Assembly (NCBI RefSeq): GCF_004323595.1
Contig: NZ_AP019373.1
Location: 248,001 to 312,000 of the forward strand
Direction: 5' to 3'
Origin: Sulfuricystis thermophila
Lineage (GTDB): Bacteria; Pseudomonadota; Gammaproteobacteria; Burkholderiales; Rhodocyclaceae
Length of the DNA stretch: 64,000 nucleotides
The notes under the pieces are model-generated. The model saw nothing but the letters and a program-made list of their open reading frames with translations. It ran no database searches and was not told where the DNA came from. The position numbers were made by a program, and so were the translations under genes. Below are positions 1 to 11,212 of this stretch, piece by piece (within the stretch, counting starts at the first letter, position 1; each line of letters starts with the position of its first letter).

Positions 1-1746
1 CTGCACCCCGACTCCTTGGTGAGGAAGCTCGCCCTCAAGCCCGATTCGCTCTACTACGACTGGCTGGAGCGCGAGCTCGCCCATCGCTTTGATGTGGCCT
101 GTTGCACGACACAGGAGCAGTTTCGCCGCGAAACGCGCGCCATCACCCGCGCAGGCCAGATCAAGGATCCGACCGGCCGGCATGAGAAGGACGACCGGCA
201 CCGCATCGATGATCGCAGCCGCTATGTGCTCGGCTGGAGCAACAGTGCCAAGATCGCCGCGCTGGAAGACGAGCATCGTCGGCTCGAGAACCAACTCGGC
301 GCGCTGGGCGGTGAGATCGGGAGAATCGACGCCGAACGCAAGGGACTGCAGTCCAGACTGGATGCGCTCTCCCGCTTAGAAGAGTTTTCGAGCTTCGAGG
401 AAATCGATTGGGCCAGCGTGGCGATGGAGATCGCGGCACTGGAAGACGAGCGCCAAAAGCTTGCGCAGGCATCCGATGTCCTCAAGCAGTTGAATGAACG
501 CCTGCTGGAAATGCAGCAGACGCTCAAGGGCAGCGAAGGGGCGCTGCAATCGGCGCGCGAGCGGCGTGCCAAGGTGGAGCAACGTCGCACGGATGCCCAG
601 GAACTGCGCCAGCAGACGGCCTTGCTGGTGCAGGACACCACCCTCGATGCGACGCTGTCGACTACCTTGGAGGCCATGCGGGCCGAGGTCCTCGGCGAGC
701 ACCCGTTGACCGTGGAATCCTGCGACAACCGCGAGCAGGAAGTGCGCGCCCGGCTGCAAGGTCGGATCGATGCCGAGGACTCGAAGCTCAAACGCCTGGC
801 CGAGAAGATCATCAAGGCGATGGCCTCATTCAAGGAAACCTTCAAGCTCGAGACGGCCGAGATGGATGCCAGCCTGGAAGCCGCCTTCGAGTACGAAAAC
901 CTGCTGACACGGCTCAACCGCGATGATCTGCCACGCTTCGAGACGCGCTTCAAGGAATTGCTGAACGTCAATACCATCAACGAGATCGCCAATTTCAATG
1001 CCCAGCTGGCGCGCGAGCGCGAAACGATCAAGGAACGCATCGCCCAGATCAACAAGTCGCTCGCGGAAATCGACTACAACCCCGGGCGCTACATCGTGCT
1101 GGAATCGCAGGCGAGCCCCGATGCCGAGATCCGCGACTTCCAGCGCGATCTGCGCACCTGCACCGAAGGCGCGCTGACCGGTTCGGACGACGCCCAGTAT
1201 TCCGAAGCCAAGTTTCTTCAGGTCAAGGCGATCATCGACCGCTTTCGTGGCCGGGAGGGCTTGTCGGAACAGGACCGGCGCTGGACCGCGAAGGTCACGG
1301 ACGTGCGCAACTGGTTTCTGTTCTCGGCCAGCGAGCGCTGGCGCGCAGACGACACGGAATTCGAGCACTATGCCGATTCGGGCGGCAAATCGGGCGGCCA
1401 GAAGGAGAAACTGGCCTACACCATCCTCGCCGCCAGCCTCGCCTACCAGTTCGGCCTGGAATGGGGGGCGGTGCGCTCGCGTTCCTTCCGTTTCGTGGTC
1501 ATCGACGAGGCGTTCGGGCGCGGCTCGGACGAGTCGGCGCAATACGCGTTGCAACTGTTCCGCAAACTCAACTTGCAGCTATTGATCGTCACGCCACTAC
1601 AGAAGCTCCACATCATCGAGCCCTTCGTGTCCAGCGTCGGGTTCGTGCACAACGAAGGTGGCCGGGCCTCCAAATTGCGTAACCTGTCCATCGCAGAGTA
1701 TCGCGCGCAAAAGGCCCGCGAGGCCGTGGCGCCGCAGTCTGCTTAA
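1..1746 (+). CDS. jetC: JetC, SMC-like ATPase of a Wadjet system (C-terminal part, runs off the window start)
   Basis: The frame is open to the first base, so the N-terminus with Walker A lies outside the window. About 580 residues are visible. A long charged coiled coil occupies roughly residues 75-230. The ABC signature SGGKSGGQKEKLAY sits near residue 455 and the Walker B segment FVVIDEAFGRG near residue 494. This is the head and coiled-coil layout of MukB/SMC-type ATPases. The gene is followed 12 bases later by a JetD-type gene, which is the JetABCD order of Wadjet, a condensin-like system that recognises and cleaves plasmids. Without jetD it could be read only as a generic SbcC/MukB-like protein. 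Confidence 0.85.
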   Translation: MHPDSLVRKLALKPDSLYYDWLERELAHRFDVACCTTQEQFRRETRAITRAGQIKDPTGRHEKDDRHRIDDRSRYVLGWSNSAKIAALEDEHRRLENQLGALGGEIGRIDAERKGLQSRLDALSRLEEFSSFEEIDWASVAMEIAALEDERQKLAQASDVLKQLNERLLEMQQTLKGSEGALQSARERRAKVEQRRTDAQELRQQTALLVQDTTLDATLSTTLEAMRAEVLGEHPLTVESCDNREQEVRARLQGRIDAEDSKLKRLAEKIIKAMASFKETFKLETAEMDASLEAAFEYENLLTRLNRDDLPRFETRFKELLNVNTINEIANFNAQLARERETIKERIAQINKSLAEIDYNPGRYIVLESQASPDAEIRDFQRDLRTCTEGALTGSDDAQYSEAKFLQVKAIIDRFRGREGLSEQDRRWTAKVTDVRNWFLFSASERWRADDTEFEHYADSGGKSGGQKEKLAYTILAASLAYQFGLEWGAVRSRSFRFVVIDEAFGRGSDESAQYALQLFRKLNLQLLIVTPLQKLHIIEPFVSSVGFVHNEGGRASKLRNLSIAEYRAQKAREAVAPQSA

Positions 1747-1758
1747 GGATTCCGCACA

Positions 1759-2943
1759 GTGACGTGGACGACCGCAAAGGAGTTGAAAGCGCAGCTCGTG
1801 CGGCTGTGGGAACGCGGGGAGCTTCTGCGCGATTTCGTGACCTACAACAGCCGTTTTCCCTTGCGGCTTGCCATCAAGGGCCCGGCATCGAGAGACCTCA
1901 CCGAGCGGTTTGATGCCGTGCGCGCCTGGGCGGCGGAGTTGGCCAACGCCCGCCCCTTGCGCCTGGAATGGCAGGAGATACGCCACCGCGTGCAAGGAAC
2001 GCAAAGGCTTCCCGCAGCCGGCTGGATCGACTCGCTCGAAGACGCACTCGTCTGGCTCGGCAGGCGCTGCGAGTGGGATCGGTTTGCAAGCCTCGTCGAG
2101 ATGACCCGGCAGCAAAACCCCTTCCTGTTGCCCTGGCTGGGAAAGCGGCCCTTGCAGGCGCTCGAACTGGCGGGTGAATGGCCCCGGTTGCTGGCCGTGG
2201 TCGACTGGGTCAAGCAGCACCCCCGGCCAGCGGTCTATCTGCGTCAGGTGGATTTGCCTGGCATACACAGCAAGTTCATCGAGACCCATCGCGCCGTGCT
2301 GGCCGAGCTGCTCGATCTGGCCTTGCCTGCGGACAGCGTAGACACGACCAAGACGGGTGTTGCGCAGTTTGCCGCCCGCTATGGGTTTCTCGACAAACCG
2401 GCGCGGATTCGCTTGCGCATCCTCGATCCCGCCATTCATCTCGTGGCCGGCGCGCCCTGTCCGGATATCACGCTGGACGCCGGCAGTTTCAGCCGGCTGG
2501 CGATCGATGCGCGGCGGGTATTCATCACGGAAAACGAAATCAACTTCCTGGCCTTCCCTCCCGTGCCGGGCGCGATCGTCATCTTTGGCGCCGGCTACGG
2601 CTGGGAGGCGCTCGCCCAGGCGCGCTGGCTGACGCAGTGCGCCATCCACTATTGGGGTGACATCGACACCCACGGCTTTGCCATCCTCGATCAACTGCGC
2701 AGTCACTTCAGTCACGCGAGCTCGTTACTCATGGATCGCGCCACGCTCGAGGCGCACAGGGCGTTCTGGGGACGGGAAGACAAGCCACAACGGGGCGATC
2801 TCTCCAGACTGACAGCGGAGGAATTGAGCCTGTACAACGACCTGCGCGACAACCGTATCCGTGAAGGACTACGGCTGGAGCAGGAACATCTGGGCTTTGG
2901 TTGGGTGCAGGAGGGGATTGATCGATTGTTGCAACAGGACTGA
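1759..2943 (+). CDS. jetD: JetD, Toprim-domain nuclease subunit of Wadjet
   Basis: The 394-residue protein matches the DUF3322/DUF2220 family, which is related to the Toprim subunit of topoisomerase VI. The Toprim glutamate motif ITENEINFLAFP is near residue 255. The acidic DxD motif YWGDIDTHGFAIL is near residue 298. In Wadjet this subunit makes the DNA cut once the JetABC motor has extruded a small circular DNA. The start codon is GTG at 1759, 12 bases after jetC, so the two are probably co-transcribed. jetA and jetB should lie upstream, outside the window. Confidence 0.88.
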   Translation: MTWTTAKELKAQLVRLWERGELLRDFVTYNSRFPLRLAIKGPASRDLTERFDAVRAWAAELANARPLRLEWQEIRHRVQGTQRLPAAGWIDSLEDALVWLGRRCEWDRFASLVEMTRQQNPFLLPWLGKRPLQALELAGEWPRLLAVVDWVKQHPRPAVYLRQVDLPGIHSKFIETHRAVLAELLDLALPADSVDTTKTGVAQFAARYGFLDKPARIRLRILDPAIHLVAGAPCPDITLDAGSFSRLAIDARRVFITENEINFLAFPPVPGAIVIFGAGYGWEALAQARWLTQCAIHYWGDIDTHGFAILDQLRSHFSHASSLLMDRATLEAHRAFWGREDKPQRGDLSRLTAEELSLYNDLRDNRIREGLRLEQEHLGFGWVQEGIDRLLQQD

Positions 2944-2986
2944 ATAAAGACTATATTGAGTCCTTGTTGGATCAAGGCGTCAGGTC

Positions 2987-3262
2987 ATGCGCTACTCATC
3001 GCAAGTCAAACCCATCAGTTACCTCAAGGCAAACGCTGCCGAAGTCTTGGCTCAATTGACCGAGGGGCGGGAGCCGCTGGTCATCACCCAGAACGGGGAG
3101 GCCAAGGCGGTCATTCAGGACGTCGCCTCCTTCGAGGAAACACAGGAGACGCTGGCGCTGCTGAAAGTTCTCGCGCTCGGCAATGCACAGATCGAAGCGG
3201 GCAAGGTCAAGCCCGTGGGTGAGGTTGTCGCAAGATTGCGGGCCAAACAGGCAGCCGAGTAA
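2987..3262 (+). CDS. Antitoxin, Phd/YefM family
   Basis: The 91-residue protein opens with MRYSSQVKPISYLKANAAEV and contains PLVITQNGEAKAVIQDV, the typical Phd/YefM N-terminal DNA-binding fold. The tail, rich in K, R and A, would bind the toxin. Its stop codon shares one base with the toxin start (TAATG at 3260-3264), the usual coupled antitoxin-first order. Phd-type antitoxins normally repress their own promoter, which here would lie in the 43 bases after jetD. The pair may simply sit at the edge of the defence locus. Confidence 0.9.
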   Translation: MRYSSQVKPISYLKANAAEVLAQLTEGREPLVITQNGEAKAVIQDVASFEETQETLALLKVLALGNAQIEAGKVKPVGEVVARLRAKQAAE

Positions 3263-3597
3263 TGGCGGGGCGCAAATACGAGGTCTTGCTGACCGAGGGG
3301 GCCGAGCAGGATCTGGAGTCGATCTACGACTACATCGCAGAATTTGATTGCAAGGTCAATGCCGACCACGTGCTGGATCGGCTACTGGAAGTCGTCGAGA
3401 GTCTATCAACCTTTCCTGAGCGCGGTGCCTATCCCAAGGAACTTGCGGCGCTCGGCATCCGGGAATATCGGCAGACCGCCTTCAAGCCCTATCGCGTGAT
3501 CTACCGTGTCATCGCGCAGAAGGTTTATATCTACGTGATCGCCGACGGCCGACGGGATATGCAGTCACTCTTGGCGCGTCGCCTGCTTGGAGCTTGA
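3262..3597 (+). CDS. Toxin, ParE/RelE superfamily
   Basis: The 111-residue basic protein has the ParE/RelE layout: AEQDLESIYDYIAEF near the N-terminus, then IREYRQTAFKPYRVIYRV and VYIYVIADGRRDMQSLL at the C-terminus. Members poison DNA gyrase (ParE) or cut ribosome-bound mRNA (RelE). The pattern favours ParE, but the target cannot be settled from sequence alone. It is translationally coupled to the preceding antitoxin. A hairpin terminator follows at 3689-3710. Confidence 0.88.
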   Translation: MAGRKYEVLLTEGAEQDLESIYDYIAEFDCKVNADHVLDRLLEVVESLSTFPERGAYPKELAALGIREYRQTAFKPYRVIYRVIAQKVYIYVIADGRRDMQSLLARRLLGA

Positions 3598-3687
3598 CGG
3601 CCGAACGGGGCAGATAACCAACCGCAGCAGTGCTCATCGGCCCCAATAGCGAGTTTTCGGTAGTAAGCCTCGCACCACCATTTCAGG

Positions 3688-3710
3688 AAGCCAGCCGCGC
3701 GCTGGCTTTT
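3688..3710. terminator. Hairpin terminator between the toxin gene and ilvA
   Basis: A perfect 7-bp stem, AGCCAGC (3689-3695) with GCTGGCT (3701-3707), closes a 5-base loop and is followed by a run of four T residues on the plus strand. It lies between convergent genes. It suits termination of the plus-strand toxin-antitoxin transcript. The minus-strand side has only AAGCC before the stem, so it is weaker for ilvA. Confidence 0.6.
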
Positions 3711-3724
3711 CCATTTCTGCGCCC

Positions 3725-5230
3725 TCAACCGAGGAACAGCCGGTAGGCCGGGTTGGCCGATTCGTCCCAATAGCGATAGCCGAGGTTCTTCAAGAAGGCG
3801 CGGAATTCGCGCATCTCCTTGGGCGGCACCTGCATGCCGACCAGCACGCGGCCCGTGTCGGCGCCGTGGTTACGGTAGTGGAACAGGCTGATGTTCCAGC
3901 CGGCGCTCATCTTGTCGAGGAAGTTTTTCAGCGCGCCGGGACGTTCGGGGAATTCGAAACGGTAGAGCAGCTCGTCCTTCGCCTGCGGGGCGTGGCCGCC
4001 GACCATGTGACGGACGTGCGACTTGGCCATTTCGTCGTCGGTGAGGTCGAGCGTGGCGTAGCCGTGGCGGCGCAACAGCTCGGCTAGTTTGGTCGCTTCG
4101 GCGCGGTGATGCACCTGGATGCCGACGAAGACGTGCGCTGCACGCGGGTCGTGGTAACGGTAATTGAATTCGGTGATGTTGCGGTTGCCGATCAGCGAGA
4201 CGAACTTTTTGTAGCTGCCGGGTTTTTCCGGCAGTGTGACGGCGAACACCGCCTCGCGCTGTTCGCCGACCTCGGCGCGCTCGGCGACGAAGCGCAGCCG
4301 GTCGAAATTCATGTTGGCGCCCGAGGCGACGGCCACCAGGGTCTTGCCATGGGCCTTGTGCCGCGCCGCCCAGACCTTGGCGCCGGCGACGGCCAAGGCG
4401 CCGGCGGGCTCCAAGATCGAGCGCGTGTCCTCGAAGACATCCTTGATCGCGGCGCAGATCGCGTCGGTATCGACCAGCACCATCTCATCGACATATTCGC
4501 GGCACAGCCGGAAGGTCTCCTCGCCGACCATCTTCACCGCCGCGCCGTCGGCGAACAGGCCGACCTGATCGAGCCGTACACGCTTGCCAGCTTTGAGCGA
4601 GCGATCCATTGCATCGGCATCGGCGGCTTCGACGCCGATGATCTGCGTCTGCGGCCGCAGCCGCTTGATGTAGGCGGCCACACCGGAGATCAGCCCGCCG
4701 CCGCCGACACAGCAGAACACCGCGTCGATCGGGTCGGGATGCTGGCGCAGGATCTCCATGCCGATCGTGCCCTGACCGGCGATGACATCCGGATCGTCGA
4801 AGGGATGCACGAAGGCGAGCTTCTCGCGTTTTTCCAGCTCGCGTGCGTGCGCATAGGCGGCATCGTAGCTGTCACCAAAGAGCACCACCTCGGCGCCGCG
4901 CTTGTCGACCGCGTCGATCTTGATCTGCGGTGTGGTGACCGGCATCACGATCACTGCGCGGATGCCGAGTTTCTGCGCGGCGAGCGCGACTCCCTGGGCA
5001 TGGTTGCCGGCCGAGGCGCAGATCACGCCGCGCTTGCGCTGCTGCGGCGTCAGGTGGGCGATCTTGTTGTAGGCGCCGCGCAGCTTGAAGCTGAACACCG
5101 GCTGCATGTCCTCGCGCTTCAAGAGCACGCGGTTGCCGCTCCTGGCGGAGAGGTTGGGGGCGAATTCGAGCGGCGACTCGAGGGCGACGTCATAGACGCG
5201 GGCGTTGAGGATTCTTTCCAGGTAATCCAT
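3725..5230 (-). CDS. ilvA: Threonine ammonia-lyase, biosynthetic
   Basis: This PLP enzyme deaminates threonine to 2-oxobutanoate, the first step of isoleucine synthesis. The PLP lysine lies in PVFSFKLRGAYNKI near residue 50. The glycine-rich phosphate loop is CVGGGGLISG. Two ACT-like regulatory regions follow (about residues 320-500), as in isoleucine-inhibited biosynthetic enzymes. I chose the ATG at 5230, giving MDYLERILNARVYDV, because family members begin there. ATGs at 5278 and 5293 are in frame but would overlap the start of the divergent gene at 5277. No strong ribosome site distinguishes them. Confidence 0.93.
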   Translation of the reverse strand: MDYLERILNARVYDVALESPLEFAPNLSARSGNRVLLKREDMQPVFSFKLRGAYNKIAHLTPQQRKRGVICASAGNHAQGVALAAQKLGIRAVIVMPVTTPQIKIDAVDKRGAEVVLFGDSYDAAYAHARELEKREKLAFVHPFDDPDVIAGQGTIGMEILRQHPDPIDAVFCCVGGGGLISGVAAYIKRLRPQTQIIGVEAADADAMDRSLKAGKRVRLDQVGLFADGAAVKMVGEETFRLCREYVDEMVLVDTDAICAAIKDVFEDTRSILEPAGALAVAGAKVWAARHKAHGKTLVAVASGANMNFDRLRFVAERAEVGEQREAVFAVTLPEKPGSYKKFVSLIGNRNITEFNYRYHDPRAAHVFVGIQVHHRAEATKLAELLRRHGYATLDLTDDEMAKSHVRHMVGGHAPQAKDELLYRFEFPERPGALKNFLDKMSAGWNISLFHYRNHGADTGRVLVGMQVPPKEMREFRAFLKNLGYRYWDESANPAYRLFLG

Positions 5231-5276
5231 GATGGGTGCGGGGTCATGAGAGTTTTGCGCAAGAGTAACATGCGGC

Positions 5277-5699
5277 ATGGCGTTTCTCTTCACTCCCGAG
5301 GCGAGCCTCGCCGGCCTGCTGCTCGCCAGTTTCCTCGCCGCGACGCTGCTACCGGGTGGCTCCGAAGCCGTGTTTCTCGCCGTCGTGCTCGGTCATCCCG
5401 AACAGGCCGCTGCCGCGCTGTTGCTGGCGACGCTGGGCAATACGCTGGGCGGTATGACCACTTATGCGCTGGGGCGCTGGCTGCCGCAGAAAGTCGGCGC
5501 TGACAAAACGGCACGCGCGGTCGTCTGGCTGTGGCGGCATGGCGCGCCGCTGCTCGTGTTCGCCTGGGCGCCGTTGATCGGCGACGTGCTGTGTGGCGCC
5601 GCCGGCTGGCTGCGCCTTCACTGGCTGCCTTGCCTGCTGTGGATGGCCCTCGGCAAGGGGGCGCGTTACACCGTGCTGCTCTGGGCGGCGGCCGGCTGA
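5277..5699 (+). CDS. Small membrane protein, YqaA/DedA-like (SNARE-associated family)
   Basis: The 140-residue protein has about four hydrophobic segments and the family pattern LPGGSEAVFLAVVL, GNTLGGMTTYALGR and WAPLIGDVLCGAAGWLR. YqaA-type proteins are inner-membrane relatives of DedA transporters; the substrate is unknown. Repeat copy 1 lies inside at 5490-5515 and encodes KVGADKTAR between GRWLPQ and the conserved WRHGAP stretch, where I would expect a shorter linker. The gene diverges from ilvA with a 46-base gap. Confidence 0.8.
   Translation: MAFLFTPEASLAGLLLASFLAATLLPGGSEAVFLAVVLGHPEQAAAALLLATLGNTLGGMTTYALGRWLPQKVGADKTARAVVWLWRHGAPLLVFAWAPLIGDVLCGAAGWLRLHWLPCLLWMALGKGARYTVLLWAAAG
5490..5515 (+). 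repeat. Interspersed 26-bp repeat, copy 1
   Basis: Matches the repeat consensus (AAAGTCGGCGCT, six bases, ACGGCACG) with 4 mismatches, all in the middle block. It lies in the yqaA-like gene and is read as KVGADKTAR. Confidence 0.75.
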
Positions 5700-5759
5700 T
5701 GCCCGTTCCCCTGCAGACGATCAGTTAGAATTTGCTGCCTTGCAGCGAAAGCCGATGCC

Positions 5760-8700
5760 ATGACCGCCCGCCTCCGGGAAATTCCCTACAACACCACCTC
5801 GTTTTCCGACCGCGAGATCGTCATCCGCCTGCTCGGCGAAGAGATGTGGGCGGTGCTCGACGCGCTGCGCAGCCAGCGTGTCACCGGGCGCTCGGCGCGC
5901 ATGCTCTACGAGGTGCTCGGCGACATCTGGGTGGTGCGGCGCAACCCCTATCTCGAAGACGACCTGCTCACCTCCCGGGCGCGGCGCGAGGCACTGATCG
6001 GCGCGTTGCGCCACCGGCTGACCGAGATCGAGAAGCGCCGCCAGGGCAATGAAGAGGTGGCCCGACTGCTCACCGCCGCAGACAAGGCGGTGAATGATTT
6101 CGCGCGCTGGTTCGACGATACCGCCAGCTTGCGCCGGCGCGTCATGGAGCGCCTTTCGCGCCACACACGCCGCGACAATATCTGCTTCGACGGTCTGAGC
6201 CGCGTTGCCCATGTGACCGATGCGACCGACTGGCGCGTCGAATACCCCTTCGTCGTGCTGACGCCGGACAGCGAGGAAGAAATCGCGCCGTTGGTGCGCG
6301 GCTGCATCGAGCTGGGGCTGACCATCATCCCGCGTGGTGGCGGTACCGGTTATACCGGCGGGGCCGTGCCACTCGATCCCCGCTCGGCGGTGATCAACAC
6401 CGAGAAGCTGATCGACATGGGACCGGTCGAGGAACGCGTGCTGCCGGGGCTGGATCGCCCCTATGCGACGATCCGCACCGGGGCCGGCGTGGTCACGCGC
6501 CGGGTCATGGAGCGCGCCGAAGAAGCCGGCCTGGTGTTCGCCTGCGATCCGACCTCGGCCGATGCTTCCTGCATCGGCGGCAACATCGCGATGAACGCCG
6601 GCGGCAAGAAGGCAGTGTTGTGGGGCACCGCGCTCGACAATCTCTCCTCGTGGCGCATGGTCGACACCGAGGGCCGCTGGCTCGAGGTCGAGCGCCTCAA
6701 TCACAATCTGGGCAAGATCCACGAGCAGGAGACGGCGACCTTCCGCATCCGTCGTTTCGCCGACGACGGCAGCATCGAGCGCGAGGAGACCCTGGAAGTC
6801 CCTGGGACCCGCTTTCGCAAGACCGGGTTGGGCAAGGACGTCACCGACAAGTTCCTCGCCGGCCTGCCGGGGGTGCAGAAAGAGGGCACCGATGGTCTGA
6901 TCACCTCGGCGGTGTGGATCCTGCACAAGATGCCGCCGGTGCAGCGCACCGTCTGCCTCGAATTCTTCGGCCAGGTACGCGATGCGGTACCTGCCATCGT
7001 CGAGATCACCGACTACTTCAAGCCCGGCGGCGCCGGGCTGGCGGCGGGGGTGAAGCTCGCCGGCCTCGAACATCTCGACGAACGTTATGTGAAGGCGGTC
7101 GGTTATGCGACCAAGGCCAAGCGCCACGGCCGGCCGAAAATGGTGCTGCTCGGCGACATCGTCGGCGAAGACGAAGATGCGGTGATGCGTGCCACCTCGG
7201 AAGTGGTGAAAATGGCCAACCGGCGCGGCGGCGAGGGCTTCATTGCCGTCACGCCCGAGGCGCGCAAGCAGTTCTGGCTCGACCGCGCCCGCACCGCGGC
7301 GATCTCGCGCCATACCAACGCTTTCAAGATCAATGAGGACGTCGTCATCCCCCTGCCGCGCATGGGCGATTATTGCGACGGCATCGACCGGCTGAACATC
7401 GAGCTGTCGATCGCCAACAAGCTCGCCCTGTGCGATGCACTCAGCGAATTCCTAAGTGGGGATCTGCCGTTGCACGTCGGCGATGCGGGGCTTTCCGGCC
7501 GGGCGCTGATCGGCGAGCGGCGCGAGCTGGCGCTCGCCGCGGTCGCCGAGGTGCGCGCGCGCTGGCAAGGGCTGCTCGACGACCTCGACACCCACTTCCC
7601 GGCGCTGCAGGATCACAGTTTGCGCGTGTCCTGGAAGACCGAGCTCAAGCCGCTGCTCGAAGAAATCTTCGCGGGTGATGCTTACGCCCCGACACGCGCG
7701 CGCATCGAGGCGATCCACCAGGAAGTGCTGCGCGGCCGCCTGTTCATCGCGCTGCACATGCACGCCGGCGACGGCAACGTGCACACCAACATCCCGGTCA
7801 ATTCCGACAATTACGCGATGCTGAAGACGGCCAGCGAAACCGTCGACCGCATCATGGCGCTGGCGAAATCCCTGGGCGGGGTGATTTCCGGCGAGCATGG
7901 CATCGGCATCACCAAGCTCGACTATCTTGCCGACGCGGAGCTCGAACCGTTCCGCGAATACAAGCGCCGCATCGATCCGCAAGGGCACTTCAACAAAGGC
8001 AAGCTCCTGCCCGGCGCCAATCTCGCCAACGCCTACACGCCGTCGTTCGCGCTGCTCGGCATCGAGTCGCTGATCATGGAGCAGTCCGAGATCGGCAAAA
8101 TTTCCGACATGGTCAAGGACTGCCTGCGCTGCGGCAAGTGCAAGCCGGTCTGCTCGACGCACGTGCCGCGTGCCAACCTGCTCTACAGCCCGCGCAACAA
8201 GATCCTCGGCGTCGGCCTGCTGATCGAGGCCTTCCTGTATGAGGAGCAGACGCGGCGCGGCATCTCGCTCAGGCACTTCGAGGAATTCGGCGACATTGGC
8301 GACCACTGCACGGTCTGCCATCGCTGCCTCAAGCCCTGTCCGGTCGACATCGACTTCGGCGACGTCTCGATCGCGATGCGCAATTTCCTGCGCCGCGCCG
8401 GCAAGAAGAAGACGTCGATCGGCACGAAACTGGCGATGGCCTTCCTCTCCGCCACCGATCCCGCGCGCATCCGGCTGCTCAAGCGCGGCATGATCGATCT
8501 CGGCTACCGGGCGCAGCGGCTGGGCCACGCCATGGCCAAGACGTTCGGCTTGACGCAGGAGACGGTGCGCCATCCGCCCGCCTCGCTCGGCCGGCCGACG
8601 GTCAAGGCGCAGGTGATCCATTTCCTCAACAAGCCGATGCCGGCCAATGTGCCGCGCCGTACGGCGCGCGCGCTGCTCGACATCGAGGATGGCGCGACGA

Positions 8701-9530
8701 TTCCGGTGATCCGCGACCCAAACCGCGCCGCGGAAGACAGCGAAGCGGTGTTCTACTTCCCCGGCTGTGGTTCGGAGCGGCTCTTCTCGCAAGTGGGGCT
8801 CGCCACGCAAGCGATGCTCTGGCATGTCGGGGCGACGATCGTGCTGCCGCCGGGCTACCTCTGCTGCGGCTACCCGCAGACTTCCGCCGGAGAGGAAGAC
8901 AAGGGCACGATGATCACGACGCAGAACCGTGTGCTGTTCCATCGCGTCGCCAACACGCTCAACTATCTCGACATCAGGACCGTGATCGTTTCCTGCGGCA
9001 CCTGCCTCGACCAGCTCGAAAAGTACGAATTCGAGCGCATTTTCCCCGGCTGCCGGCTCATCGACATCCACGAGTATCTGATGGAGAAAGGCATCCGGCT
9101 CGACGGTGTGCCCGGCACGCGCTATATGTACCATGAGCCCTGCCACACGCCGATGAAGCTCTACAACGGCACACAGGTTGCCAACCGGCTGCTCGGCAGC
9201 CGCGTCGATCTCAACGACCGCTGCTGTGGCGAATCCGGTACGCTGGCGGTGACACGGCCCGACGTGTCGACGCAGGTGCGCTTCCGCAAGCAGGAGGAGA
9301 TCGTCGCCGGCATCGCCAAACTCGGCGCTGGCGAGACGTCACCGGTGACGACGAAGATCCTGACGAGTTGTCCGTCATGCCTGCAAGGGCTGGCGCGTTA
9401 CCGCGAGGACGTGCCGATCGAGGCCGATTACATCGTCGTCGAACTCGCGCGCCACATCCTTGGGCCGGACTGGCTCGACCGCTATGTCGCTGCCGCCAAC
9501 GCGGGCGGCATCGAGCGCGTCCTACTCTGA
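5760..9530 (+). CDS. Fused FAD-linked oxidase / Fe-S oxidoreductase with DUF3683 N-terminus
   Basis: The 1256-residue protein joins the GlcD and GlcF functions of 2-hydroxyacid dehydrogenases. After a DUF3683-like N-terminus come the PCMH FAD-binding domain ([14 protein letters not shown], about residue 192), the FAD-oxidase C-terminal domain ([14 protein letters not shown] about 667; GEHGIGITK about 711), two 4Fe-4S motifs ([11 protein letters not shown] about 788; [12 protein letters not shown] about 850) and two CCG domains (CCGYP about 1035; CCGESGTL about 1155). It probably oxidises a D-2-hydroxyacid such as D-lactate or glycolate and passes electrons to the membrane chain. The substrate is not determined. 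Repeat copy 2 lies near the C-terminus. Confidence 0.88.
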   Translation: MTARLREIPYNTTSFSDREIVIRLLGEEMWAVLDALRSQRVTGRSARMLYEVLGDIWVVRRNPYLEDDLLTSRARREALIGALRHRLTEIEKRRQGNEEVARLLTAADKAVNDFARWFDDTASLRRRVMERLSRHTRRDNICFDGLSRVAHVTDATDWRVEYPFVVLTPDSEEEIAPLVRGCIELGLTIIPRGGGTGYTGGAVPLDPRSAVINTEKLIDMGPVEERVLPGLDRPYATIRTGAGVVTRRVMERAEEAGLVFACDPTSADASCIGGNIAMNAGGKKAVLWGTALDNLSSWRMVDTEGRWLEVERLNHNLGKIHEQETATFRIRRFADDGSIEREETLEVPGTRFRKTGLGKDVTDKFLAGLPGVQKEGTDGLITSAVWILHKMPPVQRTVCLEFFGQVRDAVPAIVEITDYFKPGGAGLAAGVKLAGLEHLDERYVKAVGYATKAKRHGRPKMVLLGDIVGEDEDAVMRATSEVVKMANRRGGEGFIAVTPEARKQFWLDRARTAAISRHTNAFKINEDVVIPLPRMGDYCDGIDRLNIELSIANKLALCDALSEFLSGDLPLHVGDAGLSGRALIGERRELALAAVAEVRARWQGLLDDLDTHFPALQDHSLRVSWKTELKPLLEEIFAGDAYAPTRARIEAIHQEVLRGRLFIALHMHAGDGNVHTNIPVNSDNYAMLKTASETVDRIMALAKSLGGVISGEHGIGITKLDYLADAELEPFREYKRRIDPQGHFNKGKLLPGANLANAYTPSFALLGIESLIMEQSEIGKISDMVKDCLRCGKCKPVCSTHVPRANLLYSPRNKILGVGLLIEAFLYEEQTRRGISLRHFEEFGDIGDHCTVCHRCLKPCPVDIDFGDVSIAMRNFLRRAGKKKTSIGTKLAMAFLSATDPARIRLLKRGMIDLGYRAQRLGHAMAKTFGLTQETVRHPPASLGRPTVKAQVIHFLNKPMPANVPRRTARALLDIEDGATIPVIRDPNRAAEDSEAVFYFPGCGSERLFSQVGLATQAMLWHVGATIVLPPGYLCCGYPQTSAGEEDKGTMITTQNRVLFHRVANTLNYLDIRTVIVSCGTCLDQLEKYEFERIFPGCRLIDIHEYLMEKGIRLDGVPGTRYMYHEPCHTPMKLYNGTQVANRLLGSRVDLNDRCCGESGTLAVTRPDVSTQVRFRKQEEIVAGIAKLGAGETSPVTTKILTSCPSCLQGLARYREDVPIEADYIVVELARHILGPDWLDRYVAAANAGGIERVLL
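9318..9343 (+). repeat. Interspersed 26-bp repeat, copy 2
   Basis: 4 mismatches to consensus. Its first 21 bases are identical to copy 4. It lies in the fused oxidoreductase gene and is read as KLGAGETSP, just before the conserved segment [12 protein letters not shown]. Confidence 0.6.
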
Positions 9531-9853
9531 GCTCACCCGCGCCCTTCCACTGATTCGGTCGATCTCGATCTCCAGCTCGCAGTATTCGGTCTGCGGCTCG
9601 ATCGGCGTCGGATCATCGGCGCAGGAGCAGCCGGCGAGGATGCCGGAAAAGAAGATGCCGACCTTCGCGGTGATGCATTCGGCATCGGCGCATGCGGCCA
9701 GCAACAGCACGGTCGGCGGCTCGTCGGTCACCGTGCTGGTGCTTCGCAGCGCCTGTTGCAGCGGTAGCTCGGCGGCCTGCGCGGCCAGCTCGCCCTTGAG
9801 CACGGCAGCGAAGTCGGGTGTACCCCAGGCACGCGACGATGCGGGCAGAAACA

Positions 9854-9854
<1 letters not shown>
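9522..9854 (-). CDS. Conserved hypothetical protein, cysteine-containing
   Basis: A 110-residue protein beginning [20 protein letters not shown]. Visible features are a hydrophobic [11 protein letters not shown] segment, [19 protein letters not shown] with a CxC pair, and an acidic [10 protein letters not shown] tail. I recognise it only as a small conserved betaproteobacterial protein and have no function to assign. Its ATG overlaps the stop codon of the upstream Old Yellow Enzyme remnant (TGATG at 9856-9852), so it was probably translated with that enzyme. Its 3' end overlaps the convergent oxidoreductase gene by 9 bases. Confidence 0.75.
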
Positions 9855-10790
<936 letters not shown>

Positions 10791-10794
<4 letters not shown>

Positions 10795-11210
10795 AACAAG
10801 CCGCCAAGACGCTCGAAATCCGCACCAGCGGCCGGGGTCTCATCGAGATCACCCGACAGATCGACGACTTCGTGCGTGCCAGTGGCCTCGATGACGGTCT
10901 GTTGACGGTGTTCTGCCGCCACACTTCGGCTTCGCTGCTGATCCAGGAGAATGCCGATCCTGACGTGCGCCACGATCTGGAGACCTTTTTCGCCAGGCTG
11001 GTGCCCGACGGCCAGCCCGGCTGGCGTCACGACAACGAAGGACCGGACGACATGTCAGGCCACATCCGCAGCGCGCTGACGCAGACCTCGCTATCCATTC
11101 CCGTCATGGGCGGCGAACCCGTGCTCGGCACCTGGCAGGGCGTGTATCTGTGGGAACATCGCACCCGGCCGCAACGGCGCGAGGTGGTCCTCCATTTGCT
11201 CGGAGAATAG
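10791..11210 (+). CDS. YjbQ family protein (UPF0047)
   Basis: The 139-residue protein carries the UPF0047 marks: FCRHTSASLLIQENADPDV, the HDNEGPDDMSGHIRSAL segment with its conserved histidines, and LGTWQGVYLWEHR. Members have been reported to have weak thiamine-phosphate synthase activity, but the physiological role is unclear. It is coupled by ATGA to the exporter upstream and lies two bases from the next start codon. Confidence 0.9.
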
Positions 11211-11212
11211 CG

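Noticed and set aside
4106-5503. A long open frame on the plus strand opposite ilvA (465 codons)
   Set aside because: It has no family character, lies wholly antisense to a clear ilvA and is an artefact of GC-rich codon use; similar shadows exist opposite most genes here.
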